Shown here in pieces: positions 18,090-27,900 of a stretch of DNA of 64,000 bases (position 1 is its first letter; each line of letters starts with the position of its first letter). The position numbers and the translations under genes were made by a program. The DNA is taken from assembly GCF_001404985.1 (NCBI RefSeq), contig NZ_JRLF01000014.1, positions 496,001 through 560,000 of the forward strand, written 5' to 3'. The DNA comes from Flavobacterium aquidurense. Lineage in GTDB: Bacteria > Bacteroidota > Bacteroidia > Flavobacteriales > Flavobacteriaceae. Under the pieces are notes generated by a model. The model did not search any database and was not told the DNA's origin. It saw only the letters and a list, made by a program, of their open reading frames with translations.

Positions 18090-18629
18090 TTATTTCTTGG
18101 CTACAAATCTGGGATCAGATTCCATTACGGTTCCGCAATTGTCACAGGTTCTCAATTCTTCTGAATTATAGAAGTGTTCGAAATGTGGCAGGAAATCTTT
18201 CTCGATATTATGGAGTTCAAAAAAGACTTCGTAAAGCTTATGATTACAATTGTCGCAATGCCAAAGCAATCCGTCTGTATATCCTTTTCCAGCGCGTTTT
18301 CGCTCGATTACTAAACCTATCGAACCTTCTGAACGAACTGGCGAATGCGGGATTTTTGCCGGATGCAAATACATGTCGCCAGCATTTAATTGCATTTCTT
18401 TACGTTCGCCATCTTCCTGAATTACCACTTTTATATTGCCTTCGAGTTGATAAAAAAGCTCTTCGGTTTCATTGTAATGATAGTCTTTTCGAGCATTTGG
18501 ACCTGCAACAATCATGACGATATAATCGCCTGAATCGACATAAAGGTTTTTATTTCCAACAGGTGGCTTAAGTAAATGACGGTTTTCGTCGATCCATTTT
18601 GTTAGGTTGAAAGGCTTTGCTATTGACAT
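18090..18629 (-). CDS. nbaC: 3-hydroxyanthranilate 3,4-dioxygenase
   Basis: Opens the ring of 3-hydroxyanthranilate to 2-amino-3-carboxymuconate semialdehyde, in tryptophan/kynurenine catabolism or the route to quinolinate and NAD. The 179-residue cupin has the ferrous iron ligands His51, Glu57 and His95, the same numbering known for the Cupriavidus enzyme. It also has the bacterial second metal site formed by C125-x2-C128 and C162-x2-C165. Length is normal. No other kynurenine gene is next to it. A 10-bp hairpin lies just upstream, after the neighbouring gene on the same strand. Confidence 0.95.
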   Translation of the reverse strand: MSIAKPFNLTKWIDENRHLLKPPVGNKNLYVDSGDYIVMIVAGPNARKDYHYNETEELFYQLEGNIKVVIQEDGERKEMQLNAGDMYLHPAKIPHSPVRSEGSIGLVIERKRAGKGYTDGLLWHCDNCNHKLYEVFFELHNIEKDFLPHFEHFYNSEELRTCDNCGTVMESDPRFVAKK

Positions 18630-18689
18630 TTTTAGTAGTAATAAATTTCTATGAAGCTAAGTTAGTAAAAAGTTTCCAGTCGCAGTCGC

Positions 18690-18716
18690 AGTTTTCAGTA
18701 ACTGTGACTGAAAACT
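18690..18716 (-). terminator. Hairpin after the EEP-family gene
   Basis: AGTTTTCAGT pairs with ACTGAAAACT around a 7-base loop, overlapping the stop codon of the upstream gene on the minus strand. There is no strong T run, so termination is uncertain. Confidence 0.4.
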
Positions 18717-19815
18717 ATTGCATCTCTTTTATCAGGTAAACATAAACGGGAAAATGATCGCTAAATCCAACTTCGGTTAAACTATGCCTTAGCGGATATC
18801 CTTTATATTGCCCCGAGGTTTGGATGAGATAGGGCTTAGTAAAGATCCCGGCTTTCCAGAATTTAAAGGTGGAAAAATCAGGTTTTATAAGCGATTCAGT
18901 GATTATAATCTGATCAAAAACATCCCAGGAATCTCTAAAAGCAATGGTTCCCATACCTTTATTTGCCATTTCTTCAAACGGATTAAAAACTCCAAATTCC
19001 GCAACTTCACTCTTTTTAGCTTTTGCACCTAAAGCTACTTTTACACTTCGATTAAAGGGACCGTCATTTAAATCTCCCATGGTAAGCAGTTTTGCATTAG
19101 GATTTATTTTTTGCAGTGAATCGATAATTTTTCGATTCAAATTTCCGGCAGCTTCACGAAACGGACTGCTCTTTTTTTCTCCTCCTGATCTCGATGGCCA
19201 GTGATTGACAATAATATGTATTTCCTCGCCTTCAAGAAAACCTGTAATCAAAAGCTGATCTCTTGTAAAAATTCTATTTTTATTCTCGATTTTCACTTCG
19301 ACTTCATCATCTATTTCTTCATTTTTCTGTTCATTTGCTATCGTATTATTTTTATAGATATATAAAGGTATATTAGAAAAAGATGTTGGTCTGAAATATT
19401 TCTTTTGATATAATAGCGCAACATCTATTCCGCGTTTATCAGGAGAATCAAAATGAATGATTCCGTAATCAATATTAAGTAACGCAGGCTGTTTGATTAA
19501 ATCTTCCAGAACGCCTCGGTTTTCAATTTCAGAACCACCAATTATTGTGGGAGCATTTGTATTTTCCGAGGTTCCTATTTCTGATAAAACTTTGGCAAGA
19601 TTCTTCAATTTTTGTTCGTATTTCTCTTTGGTCCAATGTTGCGCACCATTTGGTGTCCATTCATCATCATGAGTTGTAGGATCGTTTATAGTATCAAAAA
19701 GATTTTCGAAATTATAAAATGCGACCGTGTGAATTGCGTATTTTTTAGATTGACTGTGGGAGATTGAAAAAGAAAGAAATGCAATAAAATAAAAATGTAA
19801 TCTAATAATGCTCAT
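18715..19815 (-). CDS. Exported endonuclease/exonuclease/phosphatase (EEP) family protein
   Basis: A 366-residue protein with a signal peptide (hydrophobic stretch, then SISHSQSKK near residue 22) and an EEP-fold hydrolase domain. Landmarks are FYNFENLFDTIND (metal-binding Asn and Glu), NHWPSRSGGE, LLTMGDLNDGPFN and SDHFPVYVYL with the terminal catalytic His. The fold covers DNases, phosphodiesterases and lipid or sugar phosphatases, so the substrate is open; export argues for extracellular or periplasmic scavenging. A TTG-initiated extension to 19851 adds only residues before the signal peptide, so the ATG at 19815 is preferred. Confidence 0.8.
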   Translation of the reverse strand: MSIIRLHFYFIAFLSFSISHSQSKKYAIHTVAFYNFENLFDTINDPTTHDDEWTPNGAQHWTKEKYEQKLKNLAKVLSEIGTSENTNAPTIIGGSEIENRGVLEDLIKQPALLNIDYGIIHFDSPDKRGIDVALLYQKKYFRPTSFSNIPLYIYKNNTIANEQKNEEIDDEVEVKIENKNRIFTRDQLLITGFLEGEEIHIIVNHWPSRSGGEKKSSPFREAAGNLNRKIIDSLQKINPNAKLLTMGDLNDGPFNRSVKVALGAKAKKSEVAEFGVFNPFEEMANKGMGTIAFRDSWDVFDQIIITESLIKPDFSTFKFWKAGIFTKPYLIQTSGQYKGYPLRHSLTEVGFSDHFPVYVYLIKEMQ

Positions 19816-19900
19816 GAATTTTTGATATTTTAAAAAGTTCAATTTAAGCAAATTAATTTATTTGTAGGATTTTTCTAATTATTTTAATTTTTAAAATTTC

Positions 19901-19908
19901 TATATTTG
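19901..19908 (+). promoter_or_regulatory. -7 box TATATTTG for the S66 peptidase gene
   Basis: TATATTTG fits TAnnTTTG and lies 31 bases before the ATG. A -33 TTTG at the expected distance is not evident. Confidence 0.45.
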
Positions 19909-19939
19909 TTTATCTTTATAAGAATTAGCAATAGAAACT

Positions 19940-20944
19940 ATGAACATGAGCCCAAACCAGCACTTCAAAAATTACTTTTCTCATTGTAAATTCATATTCC
20001 TTATTTTTGCTTTGCATTCATTCACTTGTCAATCCCAACAAAACATGATAACACCACCCTATTTACAAAAAGGAGATACTATAGCTATTTTAGCAACTGC
20101 CAGAAAAAATATCGACGATAACTTAAAACCTACGATTGATTTATTAAAAAGCTGGGGATTAGAAGCTGTTGTTGGAACTTCGATTGGACTTGATTTTAAT
20201 CAGCTTGCAGGAACAGATGAACAGCGTGCTGCTGATTTTCAGCATCAATTAGACAATCCAAATATTAAAGCAATCTGGTGTGTTCGTGGCGGATATGGAA
20301 CTGTGAGAATGATTGATTTACTTGATTTTACCAAATTTAAGCAACATCCCAAATGGATTATCGGATTTAGTGATGTAACCGTTTTACATAATCATTTAAA
20401 CACGATGGGTTATAAATCGATTCATGGCGTTATGCCGGTAACAATACCGCGCGCAACTCCTGCAGCTATTAGCTCGATGAAATCAAGTTTGTTTGGCGAA
20501 CCACTATCCTACACAATTGCTCCGGACAAAATGAATCGTTTTGGTAAGGCAACGGGCGAATTAGTGGGAGGAAATTTATCCATTTTATACAGCTTATTAG
20601 GATCTCCGTCAGCTATAGATTGCAAGGATAAAATTTTATTTATCGAAGATTTAGATGAATACTTATATCATATCGATCGTATGATGATGAATTTAAGACG
20701 CAACGGCTGCATAGAAAATCTAAGAGGAATTATTGTTGGCGGAATGACCAAAATGAAAGACAACGAAGTGCCGTGGGGCAAAAATGCAGTTGAAATTGTA
20801 GATGATGTAACTAAAAAATACAATATTCCGGTAATCTTCAATTTTCCGGCAGGACATATTCAGGATAATAGAGCTTTGATTATGGGAAATACCATTTCGA
20901 TTGAAGTAAATGAAACAGGAAGTACTGTTTCTTTTCAAAAATAA
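19940..20944 (+). CDS. S66 family LD-carboxypeptidase, exported
   Basis: S66 peptidases remove the terminal D-alanine from murein tetrapeptides (LdcA) or cleave microcin C-type adducts (MccF). The catalytic triad is visible: Ser144 in IIGFSDVT, Glu236 in IEDLDEYLYHID and His306 in PAGHIQDN. The domain begins near residue 36 (MITPPYLQKGDTIAI). Before it lies a hydrophobic stretch ending SFTCQSQQ, which suggests export and possibly lipidation at Cys30, though the lipobox is weak. If translation began at Met36 the enzyme would be cytoplasmic; the strong hydrophobic leader and the -7 box favour the longer form. Total 334 residues. Confidence 0.85.
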   Translation: MNMSPNQHFKNYFSHCKFIFLIFALHSFTCQSQQNMITPPYLQKGDTIAILATARKNIDDNLKPTIDLLKSWGLEAVVGTSIGLDFNQLAGTDEQRAADFQHQLDNPNIKAIWCVRGGYGTVRMIDLLDFTKFKQHPKWIIGFSDVTVLHNHLNTMGYKSIHGVMPVTIPRATPAAISSMKSSLFGEPLSYTIAPDKMNRFGKATGELVGGNLSILYSLLGSPSAIDCKDKILFIEDLDEYLYHIDRMMMNLRRNGCIENLRGIIVGGMTKMKDNEVPWGKNAVEIVDDVTKKYNIPVIFNFPAGHIQDNRALIMGNTISIEVNETGSTVSFQK

Positions 20945-20997
20945 TTACTTGATTCCGTTTTCTTTTAAATAAGAAAAAATACCACAACATATTTTAT

Positions 20998-21047
20998 AAA
21001 GACACAAGTCGCAAAGCTCTATAATGATGCTTTACGACTTGTGTCTT
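20998..21047. terminator. Long hairpin between the S66 peptidase gene and yraN
   Basis: A 19-bp stem with one mismatch (AAAGACACAAGTCG and AAAGC against their complements) encloses an 11-base loop. It ends in TTTAT rather than a strong T run. It could be a terminator or another dispersed hairpin. Confidence 0.5.
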
Positions 21048-21121
21048 TATATGCATTTACATTTTAATATAATATCTAACTCACAATGAAAAACTGAGAA
21101 TGAGACTGAAAACTAAAAAAA

Positions 21122-21481
21122 ATGGCTGAACATAATGATCTGGGTAAAAAAGGAGAAGATTTAGCTGTAGAATATCTTCAGCAAAATGGGTATAAAATTT
21201 TAGAACGAAACTGGACATTTCAAAAGGCTGAAATTGACATTATTGCCCAAAAAGAGGGTATTTTGGCTATTGTTGAAGTAAAAACGAGATCCAGTTTAGA
21301 TTTTGGTTCTCCACAAGATTTTGTCAAATCAAAGAAAATTCAGCTACTCATAAAAGCAGTAAATGCCTACATAAACTATAGGGATATAGATTTTGATGTA
21401 AGATTTGACATCATCGGAATCCATAAAAATAGCGAAACATTTGCAATTGAACATCTTACAGATGCTTTTTACCATTTTTAA
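21122..21481 (+). CDS. yraN: YraN family (UPF0102) nuclease-like protein
   Basis: A 119-residue protein with the family core: LGKKGEDLAVEYLQQNGYKILERNWTFQKAEIDIIAQKEGILAIVEVKTR. The EIDII and VEVKTR segments are the PD-(D/E)xK nuclease motif. Members are widespread and predicted to bind or cut branched DNA, but the cellular role is unproven. Length matches the family. It is followed by a promoter and an uncharacterised gene on the same strand. Confidence 0.92.
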   Translation: MAEHNDLGKKGEDLAVEYLQQNGYKILERNWTFQKAEIDIIAQKEGILAIVEVKTRSSLDFGSPQDFVKSKKIQLLIKAVNAYINYRDIDFDVRFDIIGIHKNSETFAIEHLTDAFYHF

Positions 21482-21501
21482 CATAATTTTTTATTGTTAT
21501 A

Positions 21502-21533
21502 TTTGTAACAAATTGTTTTTTTATTTATATTTG
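21502..21533 (+). promoter_or_regulatory. Promoter with both Bacteroidota boxes
   Basis: TTTG (21502-21505) and TATATTTG (21526-21533) are separated by 20 bases, matching the flavobacterial consensus TTTG-N19-21-TAnnTTTG. A second TATATTTG at 21498-21505 overlaps the -33 box, so tandem promoters are possible. The ATG follows 66 bases after the -7 box. Confidence 0.8.
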
Positions 21534-21599
21534 CGAAGATTTATAACACCTCTATAACTAAACCAGCACAATTAAGTTACAAAAAAAAGAAAAAAAACT

Positions 21600-22256
21600 A
21601 TGAAAACCGTTTCTTCAATCGTCGAAAATTACATCAAAACAAAACCCTTTTTATTAAATGCGTTATCGCTTGGAATTATCAATCTGACGTCGCTTTCCCG
21701 GAACATTATGACCGAACTAGAAAGTGAATTTGGTAAAGAAGTGAAACAAGGCGCTGTTGTAATGTCGCTTAAACGACTTACAGAAGAATTGGATTTTAAA
21801 TTGAACCATAAAATCAATAAGGTAATCAAGAATATTGGCGAAATTACAGTTCGCTCAGAATTAACGGATTATACCTTTGCAGCTTCTGAAACTGTTTTAA
21901 ACAAACAAGCTGATTTAATTTCTGATATTAATGCTTTATCAGATATATTCTATACCTCGTCACGTGGTGTAAACGAAACTAACATCGTGGTTAGCAGCAG
22001 TGTAAATCATTTGGTTGAAAAACATTTTATGCGCGAAAAGCTAATTCAGAAATTAGATAATCTGGCATCAATTACAGTAAAATTACCTAAAGAAAATATT
22101 GTTGTTCCCGGTATTTATTATTTCATTTTTCAACGTTTAGCCTGGGAAGGAATTATTATCAATGAGGTGATTTCTACTTCAAACGAATTCACTATTTTAG
22201 TTGGAGAAGATCAGGTTGATGTAGCATTTAAAGTAATTAAAGACTTAAAAAATTAA
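21600..22256 (+). CDS. Uncharacterised protein with a C-terminal ACT-like segment
   Basis: A 218-residue soluble protein with no signal peptide. Residues 1-75 are helical and winged-helix-like (SIVENYIKTKPFLLNALSLGIINLTSLSRNIM...VVMSLKRLTEEL). The C-terminal about 60 residues (ENIVVPGIYYFIFQRLAWEGIIINEVISTSNEFTILVGEDQVDVAFKVIKDL) resemble the ACT domain of aspartate kinases. There is no kinase domain. A DNA-binding or amino-acid-sensing regulator is possible but unproven. It has its own strong promoter and terminator, so it is monocistronic. Confidence 0.75.
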   Translation: MKTVSSIVENYIKTKPFLLNALSLGIINLTSLSRNIMTELESEFGKEVKQGAVVMSLKRLTEELDFKLNHKINKVIKNIGEITVRSELTDYTFAASETVLNKQADLISDINALSDIFYTSSRGVNETNIVVSSSVNHLVEKHFMREKLIQKLDNLASITVKLPKENIVVPGIYYFIFQRLAWEGIIINEVISTSNEFTILVGEDQVDVAFKVIKDLKN

Positions 22257-22306
22257 TCAAATTTTTTTATAATAGAAGAAAATAACTCAAATATTCTACT
22301 CATATA

Positions 22307-22350
22307 ATCCCTCTATTTTTTCTTACCGGAAATATAGAGGGATTTTTTTT
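22307..22350 (+). terminator. Terminator after the ACT-like gene
   Basis: AATCCCTCTATTTT pairs with AAATATAGAGGGATT around a short loop, followed by a T run. From here to the promoter at 22544 the sequence is AT-rich and I see nothing in it. Confidence 0.85.
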
Positions 22351-22543
22351 GATCATTTACTAAATCTTCATTTATCGATACCGCTAATAAGAATATTCTC
22401 AATAAACGCACTTAAGAATAATTAATTTATAAAATATCATATAAAAATATATAGACTTGATAAAAAGCTATTTACCATTACCATTACTGGCATTCAGCAG
22501 TAATTTTATTAAAAAAAACAGAATTAAGTTTTTTTTAATAAAA

Positions 22544-22573
22544 TTTGTTGCGAATAATATTTTTATATATTTG
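22544..22573 (+). promoter_or_regulatory. Promoter of the ECF sigma factor gene
   Basis: TTTG (22544-22547) and TATATTTG (22566-22573) with an 18-base spacer, one short of the usual range. The sigma factor gene starts 79 bases downstream, so it appears to be read by the housekeeping sigma factor. Confidence 0.7.
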
Positions 22574-22652
22574 CTAACCAGTCACTAAATCAGAGTACCC
22601 ATTTTGATAGTATCATAATATAATTAGAATTAAATAAAGACTAATTAAATTA

Positions 22653-23216
22653 ATGTTAGAAACAACAGACCATAGCGAAAAAATATTGGTGAGTGAACTC
22701 AAAAACGGCAACGAAAAAGCATTTCGTAAACTTTTTGATTTGTACTATCAGGATATCTATGGTTATAGCATTAGTTTGTTAAAATCGAAAGAAGCTGCGG
22801 AAGAAAATGTTCAGGATGTTTTTATGAAAGTCTGGCAACACCGCGAAAACTTAAATATCGAGCAATCGTTTAAAGCTTATATTTTTACAATTGCCAGAAA
22901 TCAAGCTTTTAATATTTTGAATAAAGCGGCAAATGATGTCTTACTTAAAGAAGAAATCTTTTATGAAAGCCAGAAGTCACACGACTATGGAGATTACTCT
23001 ATTCGTGAAGCCGATTGTAAAAAACTTCGAAAAGAAGCCATGAATAAATTACCGCCAAAGCGGAAGCAAATTTTTAAGATGTCCCGAAAAAAAGGCATGA
23101 GTTACGAAGAAATAAGTCAGGAACTCGGCATTTCAATCAATACAGTCAGGAACCAAATGAGCAAAGCATTAGAATCGATGCGAGTCTTTTTTCACGTTCA
23201 TGATGAAATTATCTAA
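22653..23216 (+). CDS. RNA polymerase ECF sigma-70 factor (Bacteroidota type)
   Basis: A 187-residue sigma factor. Region 2 spans about residues 20-85 (AFRKLFDLYYQDIYGYSISLLKSKEAAEENVQDVFMKVWQ) and region 4 about 125-180 (LPPKRKQIFKMSRKKGMSYEEISQELGISINTVRNQMSKALESM) with the helix-turn-helix. It lacks regions 1 and 3, as ECF factors do. The next gene on the strand is a FecR anti-sigma factor, and a SusC with a signalling STN domain follows, so it probably drives the starch locus. A terminator and a dispersed repeat separate it from fecR, which is unusual for such pairs. Confidence 0.93.
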   Translation: MLETTDHSEKILVSELKNGNEKAFRKLFDLYYQDIYGYSISLLKSKEAAEENVQDVFMKVWQHRENLNIEQSFKAYIFTIARNQAFNILNKAANDVLLKEEIFYESQKSHDYGDYSIREADCKKLRKEAMNKLPPKRKQIFKMSRKKGMSYEEISQELGISINTVRNQMSKALESMRVFFHVHDEII

Positions 23217-23239
23217 ACCAAAAAACCAATTAAACCATT

Positions 23240-23270
23240 AAAATCACTCTTTTCGGGTGATTTTTTTTTT
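23240..23270 (+). terminator. Terminator after the sigma factor gene
   Basis: AAATCACTC and GGGTGATTT form a stem around TTTTC, followed by about ten T. It separates the sigma factor from the anti-sigma factor transcript. Confidence 0.85.
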
Positions 23271-23333
23271 GCTTAAACGAAAGAGCTTAATATAAATGGG
23301 GGAATTCTTCTGAATCCAAATTACCACAATCTT

Positions 23334-23433
23334 GTCATTTCGACGAAGGAGAAATCACACTCGTAATTCCGCTCCTAAAAGCGCCAATCTTTGTCGATTT
23401 TCTAATGTGATTTCTCCTCTGTCGAAATGACAA
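23334..23433. repeat. 100-bp element with 27-bp terminal inverted repeats (copy 2)
   Basis: Left arm 23334-23360 and right arm 23407-23433 match at 25 of 27 positions. The outer sequence TGTCATTTCGAC and the inner GCGCCAATCTTTGTCGA are the same as in copy 1 at 17747-17846, and the total length is identical. It lies between the sigma factor and fecR. Confidence 0.85.
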
Positions 23434-23582
23434 AACAACTTCTTGAGCCTAAAAAACCCTAGAATTTAAAATATATATTTTTAAAGTTTCAATCAAAAAA
23501 TCTCAACAAAATCAACACATGACGAGTTTTACCCATACAATAATGGCACTCACAAATGTTAAAATTACAAAATTTACAACGT

Positions 23583-23597
23583 TTGAGTAGTACTCAA
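23583..23597 (+). promoter_or_regulatory. Palindrome upstream of fecR
   Basis: TTGAGTAGTACTCAA is a perfect 15-bp palindrome with a central G, 49 bases before the fecR start. It could be an operator or part of the promoter for the fecR-sus unit. No canonical TAnnTTTG box is seen near it. Confidence 0.4.
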
Positions 23598-23645
23598 CTT
23601 GTTTTCAACTGTATTATATAAAATCAAGCCCTAAATCAATTCGTA

Positions 23646-24824
23646 ATGAATTCAAATTCTGAAATAAAAAGTCTTTTACAAAAGTTTGTTTTGAACCAAT
23701 GTACTCCCGAAGAAACAAACGAGGTAATTGCCTATTACAAAAAAAATAAACTTACGGATGATTTCCCTTCCGTCACAGACATTCAAAATCTTCTGAACGA
23801 AATGCCAAAAATGAGTCAGCAAACTGCAGATTCTATTTTTGCTTCTATTCTTGCAAATGCAAAAGAAGAAGAAAATGTATTGGATATGACTTCTAAAAAA
23901 TCAAATTTTAGAAAGTACATTTCAATTGCTGCTTCAATTGTTGTTTTATTAGGAATTGGATTTGCGTATCAAAAAGGAACTTTTACAGCTAAACCTCAGC
24001 CTGAATTTAATTTTAAAAGTTCTGATATCGTATTGCAATTAGAAAACGGAAATACACAAATCATATCTGAAAATAATAAAGTTGCAGTAAAAGATGCTGA
24101 CGGAAATATCGTTGGAAATCAGGATGGAGACAAAATTGTTTACGACACTAATTCTGATGTAGAGAACATCGCTTATAACACGATCAAAATTCCATACGGT
24201 AAAAAATTCAAATTACAATTGTCTGACGGAACGCTTGTTCACCTGAATTCAGGAACAACGCTAAAATATCCTGTAAAATTTATTGCCGGCGAAAACAGAC
24301 AGGTATTTCTGGATGGTGAAGCTTTTTTTGATGTTGCCAAAGATAAAAAACATCCGTTCATAGTAAATGCCGATGCTTTGAATATACGTGTTCTGGGAAC
24401 TCACTTTAATGTTTCAAATTATCCTGAAGATATTGCAACAGATGTAGTTTTGGTCGAAGGTTCTGTGGGAATGTATCGTACTAATGAAGAATTCGATGCT
24501 GCTAAAAACACCATTTTAAAACCGGGTTATAAAGGAAGTTTTAACAGAGAAAATGCATTAATCTCTACCAAACCTGTAATCACTGATATTTATACTTCAT
24601 GGATTAATGGCGGATTGACTTTTAGAAATATGGCTTTTAAAAACATCATTACAAAACTTGAAAGACGCTATAATGTTACAATTGTAAACAAAAATGAAAA
24701 ATTGGCCAACGAAAAATTCAATGCAAGTTTTAGCGATGAATCTATTGAAAAAGTTATGAGCTATTTTAATGACATTCATGGTATAAATTACACTATAAAA
24801 AACAATCAAATACTAATTAAATAA
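23646..24824 (+). CDS. FecR family anti-sigma factor
   Basis: An inner-membrane anti-sigma factor that would hold the ECF sigma factor until the TonB receptor signals. The 392-residue protein has an N-terminal cytoplasmic domain (1-90), one membrane helix at about 91-108 (YISIAASIVVLLGIGFAY), a periplasmic FecR domain at about 175-290 (IKIPYGKKFKLQLSDGTLVHLNSGTTLKYP, DGEAFFDVAKDKKHPFIVNADALNIRVLGTHFNV) and a C-terminal DUF4974-type domain (INGGLTFRNMAFKNIITKLERRYNV). It lies 130 bases before susC, with a hairpin between them. Confidence 0.94.
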   Translation: MNSNSEIKSLLQKFVLNQCTPEETNEVIAYYKKNKLTDDFPSVTDIQNLLNEMPKMSQQTADSIFASILANAKEEENVLDMTSKKSNFRKYISIAASIVVLLGIGFAYQKGTFTAKPQPEFNFKSSDIVLQLENGNTQIISENNKVAVKDADGNIVGNQDGDKIVYDTNSDVENIAYNTIKIPYGKKFKLQLSDGTLVHLNSGTTLKYPVKFIAGENRQVFLDGEAFFDVAKDKKHPFIVNADALNIRVLGTHFNVSNYPEDIATDVVLVEGSVGMYRTNEEFDAAKNTILKPGYKGSFNRENALISTKPVITDIYTSWINGGLTFRNMAFKNIITKLERRYNVTIVNKNEKLANEKFNASFSDESIEKVMSYFNDIHGINYTIKNNQILIK

Positions 24825-24873
24825 CCACTAAAAACATGAAGAAAAATGAAAGAATAAAATTCAAGGAATAAAA

Positions 24874-24906
24874 AAATCGGAAAGAGCTGCGAACAATTTC
24901 CGATTT
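24874..24906. other. Hairpin between fecR and susC
   Basis: AAATCGGAAA pairs perfectly with TTTCCGATTT around a 13-base loop. No T run follows, so it is more likely an mRNA processing or stability element than a full terminator. It might uncouple fecR and susC levels. Confidence 0.5.
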
Positions 24907-24954
24907 ACTAAGTGATTGAATATAATGAATTAACTACAATCAATTAACAAAATT

Positions 24955-27900
24955 ATGAAAAAAAAATCTAAGAATAATGGGTTCCTATACTCATTGTTCC
25001 AAAATGACCTAAAATTGAAACTAACTACACTACTTATTTTGGTCGCCATGTTTAATATCAGAGGAAATACTTATGCCCAAAAAACAAAAGTTACCCTTGA
25101 ATTAAACAATTCAACCATCGAAAAGGTTATTGAGACCATAGAACAAAAAACAGACTTCAGGTTTATTTACAAATTGAATGACATTGACTTAGATCGAACA
25201 ATTTCAATTTCTGTAAAAGACCAGCCTATCAATATTGTTTTGGATAAACTTTTTAGAGGAACTTTGACCGAATTTAAAATTCGGGATACTCAAATCATCC
25301 TGAAAAAACCAGAATTAAAAACACAAAACATTCCTTATCAAAAACAAACTGTAAGCGGAATCATTACGGATGAAAATGGTCTGCCTTTGCCGGGAGCTTC
25401 GGTTCTTGAGGAGGGAACTAAAAACGGAATGGTAACTGATTTTGATGGGAAGTATAAACTTACCGTAGAAAGCAGTTCTGCTGTGATTATTGTATCTTTT
25501 GTTGGATATAAAGAGAAAAAAGTAGTTGCCAGCCAGAGCGTTATCAACATTCAACTTCTTCCTGATGCTACAGATTTACAGGAAATAGTTGTTGTAGGTT
25601 ATGGTTCTACAGCCCGAAAAGATGTTACAGGAGCAGTTTCTTCAATCGCTGCAAAAGACATGAATCAGGGTGCAATTGTAAATCCGTTACAGTTGATTTC
25701 TGGTAAAGCCGCCGGTGTAAACATTACTCAAATTGGGAGCGAACCTGGTTCAGGCCCAAGTGTTCGTATTCGTGGGATTTCTTCTTTAATTGGCGGGAAT
25801 GATCCGCTTGTAGTTGTAGACGGAATTCAGGGAAATATGGATTTGTTAAATCAGGTTCCGCCTAGCGAAATCGAAAGCATTGATGTGCTTAAAGATGCTT
25901 CGGCAACGGCTGTTTATGGTTCCAGAGGTGCTCCCGGAGTTATCATTGTAACTACTAAAAAAAATAAAGCAGGCAAAACAACTATGGAATACATAGGATC
26001 TACTTCTATCGATTTTATTCCAAAAAAATTAGACATGTTAGATGCTAACCAATGGTGGGAAACTGCTCAGAGTGTTGGTGTTCCAGCATCTGCAAATCAC
26101 GGTTCAAATACAGACTGGTACAATCTTTTAACTCAAACCGGAATCACACAAACGCATACATTATCATTTGGCGGCGGAACAGATAAATTTAATTACAGAG
26201 CTTCTCTAACAGCAATTTTGCAAGATGGGGTTGTAATTAATTCCAGTAATCAAAAATATATTGGTCGTATTCAGGCTACACAATTGGCTCTTGATGATAA
26301 ATTAAAATTAACTTTTAATTTAAATACGGGAGTAAATAATGTAACAAGCAGTATTGGCGAAGTAGGAACGGTTTCTTATAAATCAAACTTAATCACAAAT
26401 TCATTATTGGCAAGACCAACTGATCCTGTTTTTAATACTGACGGAAAATATTATACTGACCCAACTGTTTTTCAATATTTAAATCCTTACGCAGTAGCTC
26501 AAACCGCTACAAATGAAACTCAAAATGATAATTTATTTGGAAGTTTAAAAGCCGAATTGGATCTAGGCAAAGGTTTCTCTGCCGGCTGGTTTGGAAGCTG
26601 GAGAAAAACTAATAAAACTATTGGGTACTTTATGCCGGCAGAATCAACAGATGCTTTGGCAATTGATCAAAAAGGGTATGCTAATATTAAAAATGAAAGA
26701 CAAAACGAAAAATTAACCAATGTAAGCCTTACTTACAAAAAAACTTTCGGCATACATAGCTTCAACGCATTAGCATTATATGAGTGGCAAAGTCAGACTT
26801 ATCAGGGCAATTATGCTCAGGCAAGAGGTTTTATAAACGATAATACTACTTATAATGCGCTTCAGTTTGGTGATTTTTCTAAAGTACAGGCCAACGATAT
26901 TTCTTCTTATAAAAATGACAGAACTTTAGTTTCTTATTTAGGAAGATTAAATTACTCCTTATTAGATCGTTATTTAGTAACGGCAAGTATCAGACGTGAT
27001 GGGTCGTCTGTATTTGGAGCAAACAATAAATGGGGAAATTTCCCATCAGCTTCTGTGGCATGGCAAATTAACAAAGAATCTTTCATGGCCAATCAAACGT
27101 TGATTAATGAATTAAAATTACGTGTTGGATATGGAGAAACAGGTAATCAGCAAGGACTTTATCCGCAAACTTCATTGTCATTAGTAGGAAGTGCAGGAAC
27201 AACTTATTTTGGAGGAATGCCTATTACCAATTTCAACATTACTCAAAATGCAAATGCTGATTTGAAATGGGAAACCAAAAAGCAAACCAATATTGGTCTT
27301 GACTTTGCTCTTTTGAACAATAGATTAAGAGGTAGCGTAGATGTTTACGATTCTAAAACTGATAATCTATTATTTGATTATACAGTTCCACAGCCTCCTT
27401 ATCCTTATAACCAAATAAAAGCAAACGTAGGAAGTATTTCAAACAAAGGTCTGGAGATCGCTCTTGCTTATGATGTTATTAAAACGAATAACAGTACACT
27501 TACATTAGCAGGAAACGTATCATTCATGAAAAATGAAGTACTTAATCTAAGCGGCAGTATTAATGGTATTCCATTAAATACAGATTATGTAGGCTGGGGA
27601 GCAGCAAACTCTTATTTGGTACAAGGAAAACCGGTTGGTGCATTTTACATTTTAGAACATACAGGTAAAAACGAAAACAATGTCGAAACTGTAAAAGATC
27701 GTGACGGAAACGGCATTATTGATCAGGGCGTTAAAAGTCCGGATCGTTACTATGCAGGGTCAGCTTTGCCAACTTACACTTTTGCCTTTAACCCATCTTA
27801 TCGATACAAAAACTTTGATACATCAGTATTAGTAAGAGGTTCAGGAGGAAATAAAATCTACAACGGATTACGTTCTAATTTAAGCCGATTAGAAAATGTA

